Assembly: GCA_002748425.1 (NCBI GenBank)
Contig: PDSJ01000026.1
Coordinates: 24,115-88,114 of the forward strand
From: a candidate division KSB3 bacterium
GTDB taxonomy: Bacteria > Moduliflexota > Moduliflexia > Moduliflexales > Moduliflexaceae
Length of the DNA: 64,000 nucleotides
Reading direction: 5' to 3'
Below, piece after piece: positions 8,973-18,100 of this stretch (the stretch's first letter is position 1; each line of letters begins with the position of its first letter). The position numbers and the translations under genes were made by a program. The notes beneath the pieces were generated by a model that saw only the letters and a program-made list of their open reading frames with translations, had not been told where the DNA came from and did not search any database.

Positions 8973-10229
8973 ATGAAGATATTCTATTACGGACTCGTCA
9001 TGCTAGCCTGTCTTTCAGCAGCCGTATCAGGCGCAGCAGACGAGGCGAAGCCCGTCCTTCGGGTGCTGCACAGCGCCCAGACAAGTTATCAGGGAGCTGC
9101 TGTCGATACGATCGTGGACACGTTCAGCGCATTGACCGGAGTGGACATAGACGTCGCTCACATTGCCTACGCTGAACAGCATGAACACCTGTTAGAGGCA
9201 ATCGGCGATTACGATGTGGTGGCGATCGATCAGGCATGGTTGAAGGAGCTGACCACCAAAGAGCTGTTATCTCCCCTCACTCACTATCAAAGCCACTCCA
9301 TTCGTAATGACATTATGCCGGAAGTTCTCAGTGCATTTCGGATCAGGAAAGAACTCATGGCCTTTCCAGCTCTGCTGAATTTTCAGCTATTTTTCTACAA
9401 CAGGGCCATGATTAAAGAGGCGGGCTTTAGCAAAGCCCCCAGGACTCTGGAAGAACTTCTCGAGCAGATGATGGCCTTAAAAAATCAGGGAATCGTCCAG
9501 TATCCCTGGACCGACAGCTGGCGAAAAGGAGAGAGTCTGCTCTGCGATTACATCTGGTTGACCGCTGCGTTCGGCGGAGAGCTGTTCGATGACAATGGTC
9601 AGCCGAGCTTTGATAGTACAGAGGGCGTCAGCGCTCTAGAATTTATGCGGCTGCTGATCGATAAACAGCTGGCACATCCTGATATTCTACAAAACGACGA
9701 GCTGGCGGTTACCGATCAGTTCCTGGCCCGCAAAGCGGCTTTTACATCAAACTGGGTGTTTATGCAGGGATTTATCAGGCAGGCTGACCCGCCCATACGG
9801 TCTGAAGGGGCAATCGCTCTGTTGCCGATCGCCGACGGAAAGTCAATGGAAACAGTATCGGTCAGCGCCTTTCAGGGACTCGCTATTCCCGCTGATGCTG
9901 CTGATAAGGCCCTGGCATGGCAATGGATTGCATTTTTTACCAGTCCGCTCGTACAACGCGCTTACCTCTACGAGATGCCCATCTGGACGTCCTTACAGCA
10001 AAGCGATGATGCGAAACTGTTTTTTCCGGGACACGACATACGGCACACCCAGCTCAAGAATGCCCGGCAGCGCCCTATGCTGGACAATTACAGTCAGGTT
10101 TCCAGCATTTTACAAGAACATCTTTACGCGGCCCTCAAAGGCCGTGTTCTTCCGGATGAAGCCCTGCGGCAGGCGAAAACCGAAATCCAATCACTGCATA
10201 AGAACAACGGGCGGGAAGCGCAAAAATGA
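8973..10229 (+). CDS. extracellular sugar-type solute-binding protein, family 1
   Basis: 418 residues with a signal peptide (MKIFYYGLVMLACLSAAVSGA). The mature part matches family-1 (maltose/MalE-like) binding proteins: LRVLHSAQTSYQGAAVDTIV, FPALLNFQLFFYNRAMIKEAGF, and a late AFQGLAIPADAADKALAWQW helix. Such proteins capture oligosaccharides or related solutes in the periplasm for an ABC importer. A good ribosome binding site (AAGGAGAG) precedes the ATG. No permease genes adjoin it; asnB follows 102 nt later and is unlikely to be functionally linked. The ligand is unknown. Confidence 0.85.
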   Translation: MKIFYYGLVMLACLSAAVSGAADEAKPVLRVLHSAQTSYQGAAVDTIVDTFSALTGVDIDVAHIAYAEQHEHLLEAIGDYDVVAIDQAWLKELTTKELLSPLTHYQSHSIRNDIMPEVLSAFRIRKELMAFPALLNFQLFFYNRAMIKEAGFSKAPRTLEELLEQMMALKNQGIVQYPWTDSWRKGESLLCDYIWLTAAFGGELFDDNGQPSFDSTEGVSALEFMRLLIDKQLAHPDILQNDELAVTDQFLARKAAFTSNWVFMQGFIRQADPPIRSEGAIALLPIADGKSMETVSVSAFQGLAIPADAADKALAWQWIAFFTSPLVQRAYLYEMPIWTSLQQSDDAKLFFPGHDIRHTQLKNARQRPMLDNYSQVSSILQEHLYAALKGRVLPDEALRQAKTEIQSLHKNNGREAQK

Positions 10230-10331
10230 AGGGCTCGTCTTCGAGGGAGGCTTCTCAGCGGGCAGTCCTGTGCATTTAAAACAGCGTTTCTTTCGCCTGG
10301 TATCTTAAGCGCTTAACTGTGTCGAGGCATT

Positions 10332-12218
10332 ATGTGTGGAATTTGCGGAATAGTTCAATCTCACGACACGTTTTCCGTTCGCCGGGAAACCCTGCAGCGA
10401 ATGAATGACGTCATCTCCCATCGCGGTCCAGATGATGAAGGCTTCTACATCGACCAGAAGGTTGGTCTTGCCATGCGGCGTTTAAGCATCATCGACCTTG
10501 CCGGCGGGCATCAGCCGATTCATAACAAAGACAAAACGCTTCACATTGTCTTTAACGGCGAAATTTACAATTTTCAGGAATTGCGCCACAAGCTCGAAAA
10601 ATCCGGATACCGCTTTGTCACAAACAGCGATACCGAAACGATCCTGCATGGCTATAAAGAATATGGTATCGAAGTGCTGCGGCATTTACGAGGTATGTTC
10701 GGATTCGCCATTTGGGACAGCCGCGAAGACACGCTGTTTCTGGCTCGGGATCGTCCGGGTATCAAACCCTTACATTACTATCAGGATAACGAAAAATTCC
10801 TCTTCGGGTCTGAAATAAAATCGATCCTTCAATGCGAAAACGTGCCGCGTGAAGTCAACCTTGATGCCCTGGATCGCTTTTTGACCTTCGAATATGTCTT
10901 CTCGCCGGAAACCATCTTCCAACACATCCATAAACTGCCGCCAGGACATTTCCTGCTCTTAAAAAATGGAGAAATCCGCATCGAGCAGTACTGGGACAAT
11001 CTTCCAAAGCTCGGACAAGAACACAGTGAAGACGATTACGCCGCGCATCTGGCGGAGGTACTGGAAGAGGCAACCCGTCTGCGCATGATCAGTGATGTGC
11101 CCCTGGGAGCCTTGTTGAGCGGCGGGATTGATTCCAGTACTATTGTTGCGTATATGGCAAAGCACTCTGCCCGGCCGGTCAAAACTTTTTCGATCGGCTT
11201 CGAAGAGCAAAGCTATAATGAACTGGACTACGCCCGCACTGTCTCAGAACATTTCAAGACTGAGCATCACGAATTTATCATCAAGCCTGATGCCGTCGAT
11301 CTGGTAGACAGACTTGTCAGAAATCTGGATGAACCTTTTGGCGACTTTTCCATTTTTCCAACCTATCTGGTCTCGAAAATGGCCCGGGAACATGTCACTG
11401 TTGTCCTTTCCGGCGACGGCGGCGACGAACTTTTTGCTGGATACGACACCTATATCGCGGACCGCGTGGCGCGAAGCTGTCAAAAACTGCCTTCCATCCT
11501 GCGCAAACGCGCCATTCCCGCATTCGTGAACTCTATTCCGCCGTCTCCCAAAAAGAAAGGCTTTGCGAACCGAGCCAAACGTTTTGTAGAAGGCACAATG
11601 CTGTCGCCGGACTTCATGCACACCCGCTGGATGACCTTCCTGCAGGATCAGGAAAAGCGTCAACTGTACACAGGAGCGCTCCTCGACTCCTTTGAAAACG
11701 GCAACTCGCACAAATATATTCTGGAATATTTTCAGCGTTCGTCGTCTGCGGAAACGCCTTTGGCACAACAGGGCTATGTAGACATCAAAACCTACATGAC
11801 AGATGATATTCTGGTCAAAGTCGATCGCATGAGCATGGCGACGTCATTAGAAACCAGGGTGCCTTTTCTGGATCATCACGTGATGGAGTACGCGGCTACA
11901 ATCCCGACCCGCCTCAAGCTCAAGGGACTCACCACAAAATACATCTTAAAAAAAGCAGTGAACGGACTCCTGCCGGACAAAATTCTCACGCGCGGCAAGG
12001 AGGGTTTCAGCATTCCGATCAAGAATTGGCTTGGGCATGAGCTGCGCCCCTTGCTGCTGGAAACGCTCTCGGAAAAGCGTATCGCACAACGCGGCTATTT
12101 TCAGCCGGCTTACGTCAGACAATTAGTGCAGGAACATCTGGACGGCAAAGAAAACCACAGCCACCGCCTCTGGGCGTTGATGATGTTCGAAATCTGGCAT
12201 CAACATTACATTGACTGA
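10332..12218 (+). CDS. asnB: asparagine synthase (glutamine-hydrolysing)
   Basis: 628 residues. It begins MCGICGIV, so after removal of Met the Cys is the N-terminal nucleophile of the class II glutaminase domain (about 1-210; RRLSIIDLAGGHQP, FNGEIYNF). The synthetase domain carries the pyrophosphate loop LSGGIDSS (about 261-268) and VLSGDGGDELFAGY. It transfers ammonia from glutamine to aspartate with ATP in the cytoplasm. Many homologues of this length act in exopolysaccharide or secondary-metabolite clusters, but no such genes are beside it. It converges with the LysM transglycosylase gene. Confidence 0.93.
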   Translation: MCGICGIVQSHDTFSVRRETLQRMNDVISHRGPDDEGFYIDQKVGLAMRRLSIIDLAGGHQPIHNKDKTLHIVFNGEIYNFQELRHKLEKSGYRFVTNSDTETILHGYKEYGIEVLRHLRGMFGFAIWDSREDTLFLARDRPGIKPLHYYQDNEKFLFGSEIKSILQCENVPREVNLDALDRFLTFEYVFSPETIFQHIHKLPPGHFLLLKNGEIRIEQYWDNLPKLGQEHSEDDYAAHLAEVLEEATRLRMISDVPLGALLSGGIDSSTIVAYMAKHSARPVKTFSIGFEEQSYNELDYARTVSEHFKTEHHEFIIKPDAVDLVDRLVRNLDEPFGDFSIFPTYLVSKMAREHVTVVLSGDGGDELFAGYDTYIADRVARSCQKLPSILRKRAIPAFVNSIPPSPKKKGFANRAKRFVEGTMLSPDFMHTRWMTFLQDQEKRQLYTGALLDSFENGNSHKYILEYFQRSSSAETPLAQQGYVDIKTYMTDDILVKVDRMSMATSLETRVPFLDHHVMEYAATIPTRLKLKGLTTKYILKKAVNGLLPDKILTRGKEGFSIPIKNWLGHELRPLLLETLSEKRIAQRGYFQPAYVRQLVQEHLDGKENHSHRLWALMMFEIWHQHYID

Positions 12219-12298
12219 CATCTGCTGCAAAAAATGTCCGCAGCCCTGAAGCAGGGATCGACAGGGTCGAAAAATGCACCGCTGTTTATCCTCAGCGT

Positions 12299-13858
12299 TT
12301 ACCAGTATTTTATCCAGAACGCCTTGATCTTCTCCCAGAGAATGGCGAAGCGCGCTTTGCCGCCTCCTGTGATAATCTTCTCAGTCGGGAGCGGACGAAT
12401 TCCCTCTGAATCGACTTCAAAGCTTACAACCGCCCCTGATACCTCAACATCCGTGAGCCCCTCCAGCAGCATCAAGCTCTCGGCTTCGGTACAGTCGATA
12501 TCGTAGCGTCCATAGTCGATATCCGGAACTGTATGCACATACGGCACGTCGCCCTTGGGAGGCGGAGTGCTGATTTTGATCGTAATCGGCTCAGGCTCTT
12601 CATGTTCATCCAGTTTGAAGAGATCGATCAAGACCGGCGTCCAGCCTTTTGGTGGCGAAACCGCAAACACAAACCGTAAGATACTTTTTTCGATTTCAAG
12701 CCTTCTGGAACTTCTTGTTGGACTCGTCAGATCCACGATGCTAAGCTGATCGCTGACCAGAACATTCGCCCGATCGTCAAATACAGACCCACTGCGGGCG
12801 TCACTAAAGACAATATCATAGCGGCCTTTCGCGATATTCGGCAGATCGCTACTATATCCATGATCCGTTGCTGTTGCCGTGCGCAGGGTGAATGAAGCAG
12901 GATCGCCGAGCCCTCGCTCTTCATGCTTGAAGAGGTCGACCAGCACCGGCTTCCAGGTTCCTTCTTCATTAGGAGGAAACACAAAACGTAATACGACAGC
13001 CGGAATGTCCGACTCTACGTCAATGTGCGGCTTTGAGGGGAATACGCTGCTGCTGTCAGTCTCCTTAAGAATTTTCAAGGCAGCGTTATAGGACGGAATC
13101 CAGCGATCCAGATGCCCGGGATGATAATACATACCCCAACGATTTTGGGCAGTGGGGCGAACACTTCCGGCATTGTAGGCACATGCAATTTTAGGAGGAT
13201 CCCAGCCATGCTGCCTCACCTGAAAAGCGCTGGCCATATAGGCGGCACCCGCATCGATATTAACTGCCGGATCGTAGAGATCCTCAGGCGTTCCTCGAAA
13301 TCCGACGGCATAAGCTGTCGTATACATAATCTGCATTAAGCCGTAAGATGATGAAATTCTTCGAGGGGCTTTGTAATATGGATTATTTTTCCAGAAGGCA
13401 TTCTTTTTGATATAGCGCCGATAAAAAGCGGCTTCATGGCGGTATGCTTTCGCATCTCCGCTTGATTCCGTAACAACTGTGGCGATAATAACTGGAATCG
13501 CTACGGAATACTTTTCTGAGGCTGTAATGATGGCTGTCTGATATTTCTGCCAGATATCAGCAGCTTGTTCGGCATATTTCGCGCTTTCAACCAGCCCCTG
13601 ACCTTTTACTTCGATGCCGTTATCGGAATTCCGCCACCAAATCGTACCGCTGCCGTAATTATGCCAGACCTTCAGGCCCTGTAAGGGATTGCCGAGCTGT
13701 GCTTCATCTGGCAGGCGAAGCTTCATGCCTACCCGCAAGTTATCTGGATCGCTCAAGCCGTTATAACTGGCGAGGTTCCGATATTTCTCACCATCTCCGT
13801 AAAACTTTCGGGCAATCTGAAACAAGGAATCTCCCGATCTGATAGTATAGACTTTCAT
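12299..13858 (-). CDS. LysM-domain lytic transglycosylase with duplicated C-terminal domain
   Basis: 519 residues. LysM is at 1-50 (YTIRSGDSLFQIARKFYG, LRVGMKLRLP). The SLT-type transglycosylase domain spans about 115-275, with the catalytic Glu about 131 in VVTESSG, SSYGLMQIMYTTA and ACAYNAGSV. Two related segments follow: VVLRFVFPP...WKPVLVDLFK (about 290) and SILRFVFAV...WTPVLIDLFK (about 390), each leading to a 'GRYDI' motif. They look like an internal duplication of an unrecognised beta-rich domain. The protein would bind and cut peptidoglycan. There is no classical signal peptide; LysM starts at residue 3, which is odd and resembles phage-type baseplate or cytoplasmic delivery proteins. 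A strong ribosome binding site (GGGAGG) supports the start. Confidence 0.88.
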   Translation of the reverse strand: MKVYTIRSGDSLFQIARKFYGDGEKYRNLASYNGLSDPDNLRVGMKLRLPDEAQLGNPLQGLKVWHNYGSGTIWWRNSDNGIEVKGQGLVESAKYAEQAADIWQKYQTAIITASEKYSVAIPVIIATVVTESSGDAKAYRHEAAFYRRYIKKNAFWKNNPYYKAPRRISSSYGLMQIMYTTAYAVGFRGTPEDLYDPAVNIDAGAAYMASAFQVRQHGWDPPKIACAYNAGSVRPTAQNRWGMYYHPGHLDRWIPSYNAALKILKETDSSSVFPSKPHIDVESDIPAVVLRFVFPPNEEGTWKPVLVDLFKHEERGLGDPASFTLRTATATDHGYSSDLPNIAKGRYDIVFSDARSGSVFDDRANVLVSDQLSIVDLTSPTRSSRRLEIEKSILRFVFAVSPPKGWTPVLIDLFKLDEHEEPEPITIKISTPPPKGDVPYVHTVPDIDYGRYDIDCTEAESLMLLEGLTDVEVSGAVVSFEVDSEGIRPLPTEKIITGGGKARFAILWEKIKAFWIKYW

Positions 13859-14257
13859 GCGTACACACCTCCCTCAGAATTGATGAAACAGTCGCTTAGT
13901 CAAAATTTTTCGGCCCTACAAGAAAAAGCCCTGCAGACCTGCGTACATAGTGTCGATCTTCGGCGCAGCATTCTTCTGAGAACAGTTTCTATCGCCGTCT
14001 GAGTAGAATGTCAAGAGAAAATCATAATGATAAAAGAGCGCTCGATCTTCAGATTCATCCTTTGTGTAAAGAAAGCATATCCTTCAGTCGAATTTTTTTG
14101 CAGAAAATCCATAAGCCCAGTGACAATTCACGTATTCTGAGCTGTCCCACAATTGAAAAAACATTGACAACTTTGAATTGCGCTCAAACTCTCAGCTTCT
14201 ATAACTATGCAGGGGTCACTGACGAAACGTATTAAGAGACATAGGAGGGGGAACGTC
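13859..14257. other. intergenic region, no gene seen
   Basis: About 400 bp between the divergent LysM and UROD-type genes. A TTGACA occurs at about 14164 without a well-placed -10. Short ORFs here have no coding character. Confidence 0.4.
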
Positions 14258-15511
14258 ATGAAGGCTAAAGAACGTATCACACAGGCATTAGAGCATCAAG
14301 AGGGGCAGGTTCCCCTTGATTTTGGAGGAGGTCCTAATACCGGAATTCATTGCCGGCTTGTTGAAAAACTGCGTGAACATTACGGTCTTGAACAACATCC
14401 AGTCACTGTGCTGGAACCCTATCAAATGCTCGGCCTGGTCGAAGACGACCTGCTGGATGCGATTGGAGCTGATGTCGTCCCCTTCTGGGGGCCTGGCACA
14501 CTGTTCGGTTTCGAGAACAAGGACTGGAAAGAATGGCGGACTCCATGGGGACAGGAGGTTTTGGTCGCAGGGGATTTCAATACCACTGTCGATAGCAACG
14601 GCGACACGCTAATCTATCCCGAAGGAGACCTCAGCGCACCACCCAGCGGAAGGATGCCGGTCGGCGGCGATTTTTTCGACAGCATCATTCGTCAGGAAAC
14701 GATCGACGATGCCGCACTCAATCCCGAAGACAATCTCGAAGAATTCGTCCCTGTCAGCGACGAAACTGTGCAAATACTGAAGACGCAGGCAGCTTCGCTC
14801 CAAAGCTCGACTCGGGCGGTCTTCGGTAATTTCGGGGGGACCTCTATCGGCGATATTGCCCTGGTACCTGCGCCGTTTCTAAAATATCCCAAAGGGATTC
14901 GCGACATCGAAGAATGGTATATTTCGACGGTTTCCCGTCAAGATTATCTCCATCAGATATTTTCCCGACAGACTGAAATCGCCCTGGCGAATCTAGAAAA
15001 AATCCATGTTGTCGTCGGTGAAATCCCAGACGTGGCCTATATTTGCGGTACTGATTTCGGAACTCAAAGCTCGACATTCTGCTCGCCCCGAAGCTATAAA
15101 AATCTCTATCATCCCTATTACAAGCAGATAAACGACTGGGTTCATGCCAAGACGAGCTGGAAGACGTTCAAGCACTCTTGCGGCGCGGTGGAAAAATTTA
15201 TGCCGCTGTTCATCGAATCTGGCTTTGACATTATCAACCCGGTTCAGTGCTCAGCGGTCGGCATGGACCCGGAAACGTTAAAAACACGTTATGGCAAAGA
15301 GCTCGTTTTTTGGGGAGGCGGTGTCGATACGCAGAAGACCCTGCCTTTTGGAACGCCTGAAGAGGTCAAAGCAGAGGCCTTAAGCCGCTGTAAAATTTTT
15401 GCGCCCGGTGGAGGCTTTGTCTTTAATGCCATTCACAATGTTCTGCCTAACACACCGGTCGAGAATTTCATCGCCATGATCGAGGCGGTCAACGAGTTTA
15501 ACGGACGCTGA
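14258..15511 (+). CDS. uroporphyrinogen-decarboxylase-type methyltransferase (MtaA/CmuA-like)
   Basis: 417 residues from the ATG at 14258, which has the ribosome binding site TAGGAGGGGG 7 nt upstream; the frame stays open further 5' but has none. The protein has the UROD TIM-barrel pattern of corrinoid-linked methyltransferases, not haem enzymes: MKAKERITQALEHQEGQVPL, YHPYYKQINDWVHA, and KHSCGAVEKFMPLFIESGFD with the His-x-Cys zinc motif, then DIINPVQ. Relatives move methyl groups between corrinoid proteins and thiols. The substrate is unknown. No corrinoid protein is adjacent, but a homocysteine methyltransferase follows two genes later. Confidence 0.8.
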   Translation: MKAKERITQALEHQEGQVPLDFGGGPNTGIHCRLVEKLREHYGLEQHPVTVLEPYQMLGLVEDDLLDAIGADVVPFWGPGTLFGFENKDWKEWRTPWGQEVLVAGDFNTTVDSNGDTLIYPEGDLSAPPSGRMPVGGDFFDSIIRQETIDDAALNPEDNLEEFVPVSDETVQILKTQAASLQSSTRAVFGNFGGTSIGDIALVPAPFLKYPKGIRDIEEWYISTVSRQDYLHQIFSRQTEIALANLEKIHVVVGEIPDVAYICGTDFGTQSSTFCSPRSYKNLYHPYYKQINDWVHAKTSWKTFKHSCGAVEKFMPLFIESGFDIINPVQCSAVGMDPETLKTRYGKELVFWGGGVDTQKTLPFGTPEEVKAEALSRCKIFAPGGGFVFNAIHNVLPNTPVENFIAMIEAVNEFNGR

Positions 15512-15610
15512 CACAAACTCACAGGTCTCCACCTGTTCGAAATATACGCTTTCAGGACTAAAACCCTTGACAAATATTGAAACTTCCTTTTCTCTTCCAT
15601 AAAGAAGTCG

Positions 15611-15628
15611 TTGTACCGTACGTTACAA
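15611..15628. promoter_or_regulatory. 18-bp palindrome upstream of nucleoside hydrolase gene
   Basis: TTGTACCGTACGTTACAA is a near-perfect palindrome (16 of 18 positions symmetric, central CGTACG). It lies about 98 nt upstream of the start codon, the right place for an operator of a dimeric repressor such as a LacI or ROK family member. The regulator is not known. Confidence 0.45.
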
Positions 15629-15725
15629 TAATTTCACATTCCTGGGCCCGTGTGTTTCCCCAAAGCATGTTTTTGGAAGAAAGACACGTAAGCGTCAAGG
15701 ACACGCGCGAAAAGGAGGAATCTTC

Positions 15726-16790
15726 ATGAAATCCGTATTGTGGTGTTTAGTCGTTCTTCTGTTGGTGCTCATTCCCTGCATCTCAATCAGCTGGGCACAA
15801 GAAAAAGTCATCCTCGATACTGATATGGTGGAATTATACGATGATGGTGTCGCAATGATGATGCTTGCGAATAGTGATGCGATCGATCTGTTGGGAGTTG
15901 TCACTGTTTCCGGAAATGTGTGGGAGGCAGAAGCGACAGCCTACGCTCTGCGTCAGCTTGAAATTATCGATCGCCCGGATATACCTGTGTATGCGGGAGC
16001 CCGCCATCCGCTTCGAGCCGGACGATACGAAACGATGAAAACCGAAAGGGAACTCTTCGGCCAATTAGGATGGATGGGAGCATTTAACAGGCCGGAGCCT
16101 GCATCCTATCTGGAACTTGAGCCGGACCGGGTTCCTTATGGAGGATATCCTGCGCTGAAGCCCCAAGACCTGCACGGTGTTCAGTTTCTTATCGATACGA
16201 TTAAAGCCAATCCAGGTGAAGTAACTATCGTGGCGATCGGCCCGCTGACCAATATTGCATTGGCAGTTCGTTTAGAACCGGAGATCACATCTCTGGTGAA
16301 ACGGATTGTATACATGGGCGGAGCCCTGGACGTTCCCGGCAATATGACTCCGGCGGCTGAGTTTAACTGGTGGTTCGATCCGGAAGCTGCGAAAATGTCG
16401 GTTCGCGCTCCCTTTAGCGATCAGTTGATCGTCGGACTGGACGTGTGTGAAAAATATCTTTTTACCAGAGAGATTTTCGATCGTATTAGCGCTGTTGAGA
16501 CGCCTCTGACTACATTTTTTAAAGAAAAATACGGACCCAGATTCGAGAAAGACGCAGACTACACGCGTCTTGTGTGGGATACAATCGCTGCCGCCGTCAC
16601 GATCGATCCAAGCCTTATTACAGAAGAAGAAACACGTTGGATTGATGTAAATGCAGACTATACCGTCGATTACGGACGAAGCCTCAGCTATAAGAAACCC
16701 GGCCCGGTTGGTACTCAGAAGGTTCGCATCCTTTTTACGATTGACGAAAAACGCTTTTGGGACCTGATGGTGGATTTGCTGACACAATAA
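15726..16790 (+). CDS. exported nucleoside hydrolase (inosine-uridine preferring family)
   Basis: 354 residues, with a signal peptide (about 1-25, ending SISWAQ) and the IUNH fold. The calcium motif is VILDTDMVELYDDGVAMMML: the DTD and DD pairs are kept but with a longer spacer than the usual DTDxGxDD. VTIVAIGPLTNIALAVR and the C-terminal Asp region (RLVWDTIAAAVTIDP) also fit. Members cut the N-glycosidic bond of ribonucleosides; export would place this in the periplasm for nucleoside scavenging. A strong ribosome binding site (AAAGGAGGAA) precedes the ATG. A palindrome about 100 nt upstream may be its operator. Confidence 0.88.
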   Translation: MKSVLWCLVVLLLVLIPCISISWAQEKVILDTDMVELYDDGVAMMMLANSDAIDLLGVVTVSGNVWEAEATAYALRQLEIIDRPDIPVYAGARHPLRAGRYETMKTERELFGQLGWMGAFNRPEPASYLELEPDRVPYGGYPALKPQDLHGVQFLIDTIKANPGEVTIVAIGPLTNIALAVRLEPEITSLVKRIVYMGGALDVPGNMTPAAEFNWWFDPEAAKMSVRAPFSDQLIVGLDVCEKYLFTREIFDRISAVETPLTTFFKEKYGPRFEKDADYTRLVWDTIAAAVTIDPSLITEEETRWIDVNADYTVDYGRSLSYKKPGPVGTQKVRILFTIDEKRFWDLMVDLLTQ

Positions 16791-16826
16791 AGCAGCGCTC
16801 TGTGCCTGAAACCCCTTGAATACGAA

Positions 16827-16857
16827 GAAGAACAGGGCGTGACACGCCCTGTTCTTC
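16827..16857 (+). terminator. strong hairpin after nucleoside hydrolase gene
   Basis: GAAGAACAGGGCG and CGCCCTGTTCTTC pair perfectly over 13 bp around TGACA, 37 nt past the stop. There is no T-run, but the stem is long and isolated between two plus-strand genes. Confidence 0.6.
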
Positions 16858-17142
16858 CAAGGCGTGTGACGCAGCAGAACAGTGTCGAATCATTTTGCGT
16901 TTACGGGAAGAAGATCATGTGAGCTGTGTTCAAGCTTCCTCATCGTCCTACAATAGCGCCTCTCCTGTCTTCTTTGCCCTCAGCGATCAATCACACAATT
17001 CCATAGCGTGTTGATTGCTGGGGAACGGATTCAACACGCGAATGCTCTTCATAAATTCTCTGCAAAAGTGCTTGACAGTCCTGGAGAGCGTATTGCCGTA
17101 TTTTCACATGATGACTTGATAATCAACAACAGGAGGATTCAG

Positions 17143-18039
17143 ATGGCGAGAACTCGGATCGCAGAGGCTGTAAAAGAGGGACGAATTCTGGTCTCGGACG
17201 GTGCCTGGGGTACGTTTTTGCACGAGAAAGGCTTACAGCCCGGAGAATGTCCGGAGTCGTGGTGTATCGAACATCCCGATGATGTCTTTGAGATTGCGAA
17301 AAGCTATATCGATGCAGGAAGCGATATGGTTGAAACCGACAGTTTCGGAGGGACACGCTTTAAACTGGAGCATTACGGCCTGGCCGATCGTGTTTCGGAA
17401 ATCAATAAAGCGGCCGCAGAAATTTCTCGCAAAGCGGCCGGCGACGAGAAATGGGTCATGGCTTCGATTGGGCCGACCGGAAAATTGCTGGTGATGATGG
17501 ATGTCAGCCAAGAAGAACTCTATAATGCCTTCAAGGAGCAGGCTGTTGCCTTGGCTGAAGGCGGGGCCGATGCAATTTGTGTCGAAACGATGAGTGATAT
17601 CGACGAGGCCTGTTCAGCGATCCGCGCCGCGAAAGAGAATACGGAATGTGAAATAATCTGTACGTTTACCTTTGAGAAAAAACGCTCTGGACAATATCGC
17701 TCCATGATGGGGGCGGGGCCTGCGGATGCAGCAAAAGCCGCAATCGAAGCCGGCGCTGATATTATCGGCACAAACTGCGGCAACGGCTTTGAACAGATGA
17801 TCGATATTGTCAGGGAAATTCGGGATGCCGTCCCTGACACAGCGATTCTGGTCCATGCCAATGCCGGTTTACCTCAGACTGTCGACGGCAAGGTTATTTT
17901 TCCTGAGACTCCAGAGCAAATGGCCGCTCTCGTTCCGGCCCTTGTCCAAGCCGGCGCCGACATTATCGGCGGATGCTGCGGCACGACTCCAGCTCATATC
18001 CAGGCCATCAAACACGCTGTCGAACAACTGCGGCTCTAA
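17143..18039 (+). CDS. homocysteine S-methyltransferase family protein
   Basis: 298 residues from the ATG at 17143, preceded by ACAGGAGG; an in-frame upstream extension lacks a ribosome binding site. The barrel shows ILVSDGAWGTFLHEKGL, DAGSDMVETDSFGG, and the zinc-binding cysteines GTNCGNG and GGCCGTTP, as in the N-terminal module of MetH and in BHMT/MmuM. The enzyme would transfer a methyl group to homocysteine. As a stand-alone module without the folate, cobalamin or activation domains of MetH, it must work with separate methyl donors or corrinoid proteins. The UROD-type methyltransferase at 14.3 kb fits such a system, but linkage is inference. Confidence 0.85.
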   Translation: MARTRIAEAVKEGRILVSDGAWGTFLHEKGLQPGECPESWCIEHPDDVFEIAKSYIDAGSDMVETDSFGGTRFKLEHYGLADRVSEINKAAAEISRKAAGDEKWVMASIGPTGKLLVMMDVSQEELYNAFKEQAVALAEGGADAICVETMSDIDEACSAIRAAKENTECEIICTFTFEKKRSGQYRSMMGAGPADAAKAAIEAGADIIGTNCGNGFEQMIDIVREIRDAVPDTAILVHANAGLPQTVDGKVIFPETPEQMAALVPALVQAGADIIGGCCGTTPAHIQAIKHAVEQLRL

Positions 18040-18100
18040 GTTGTGTATGACGATGCAGGCCGAGCGCCGAATGGCTGCGCGCGTCCAGGATGATGCCCTT

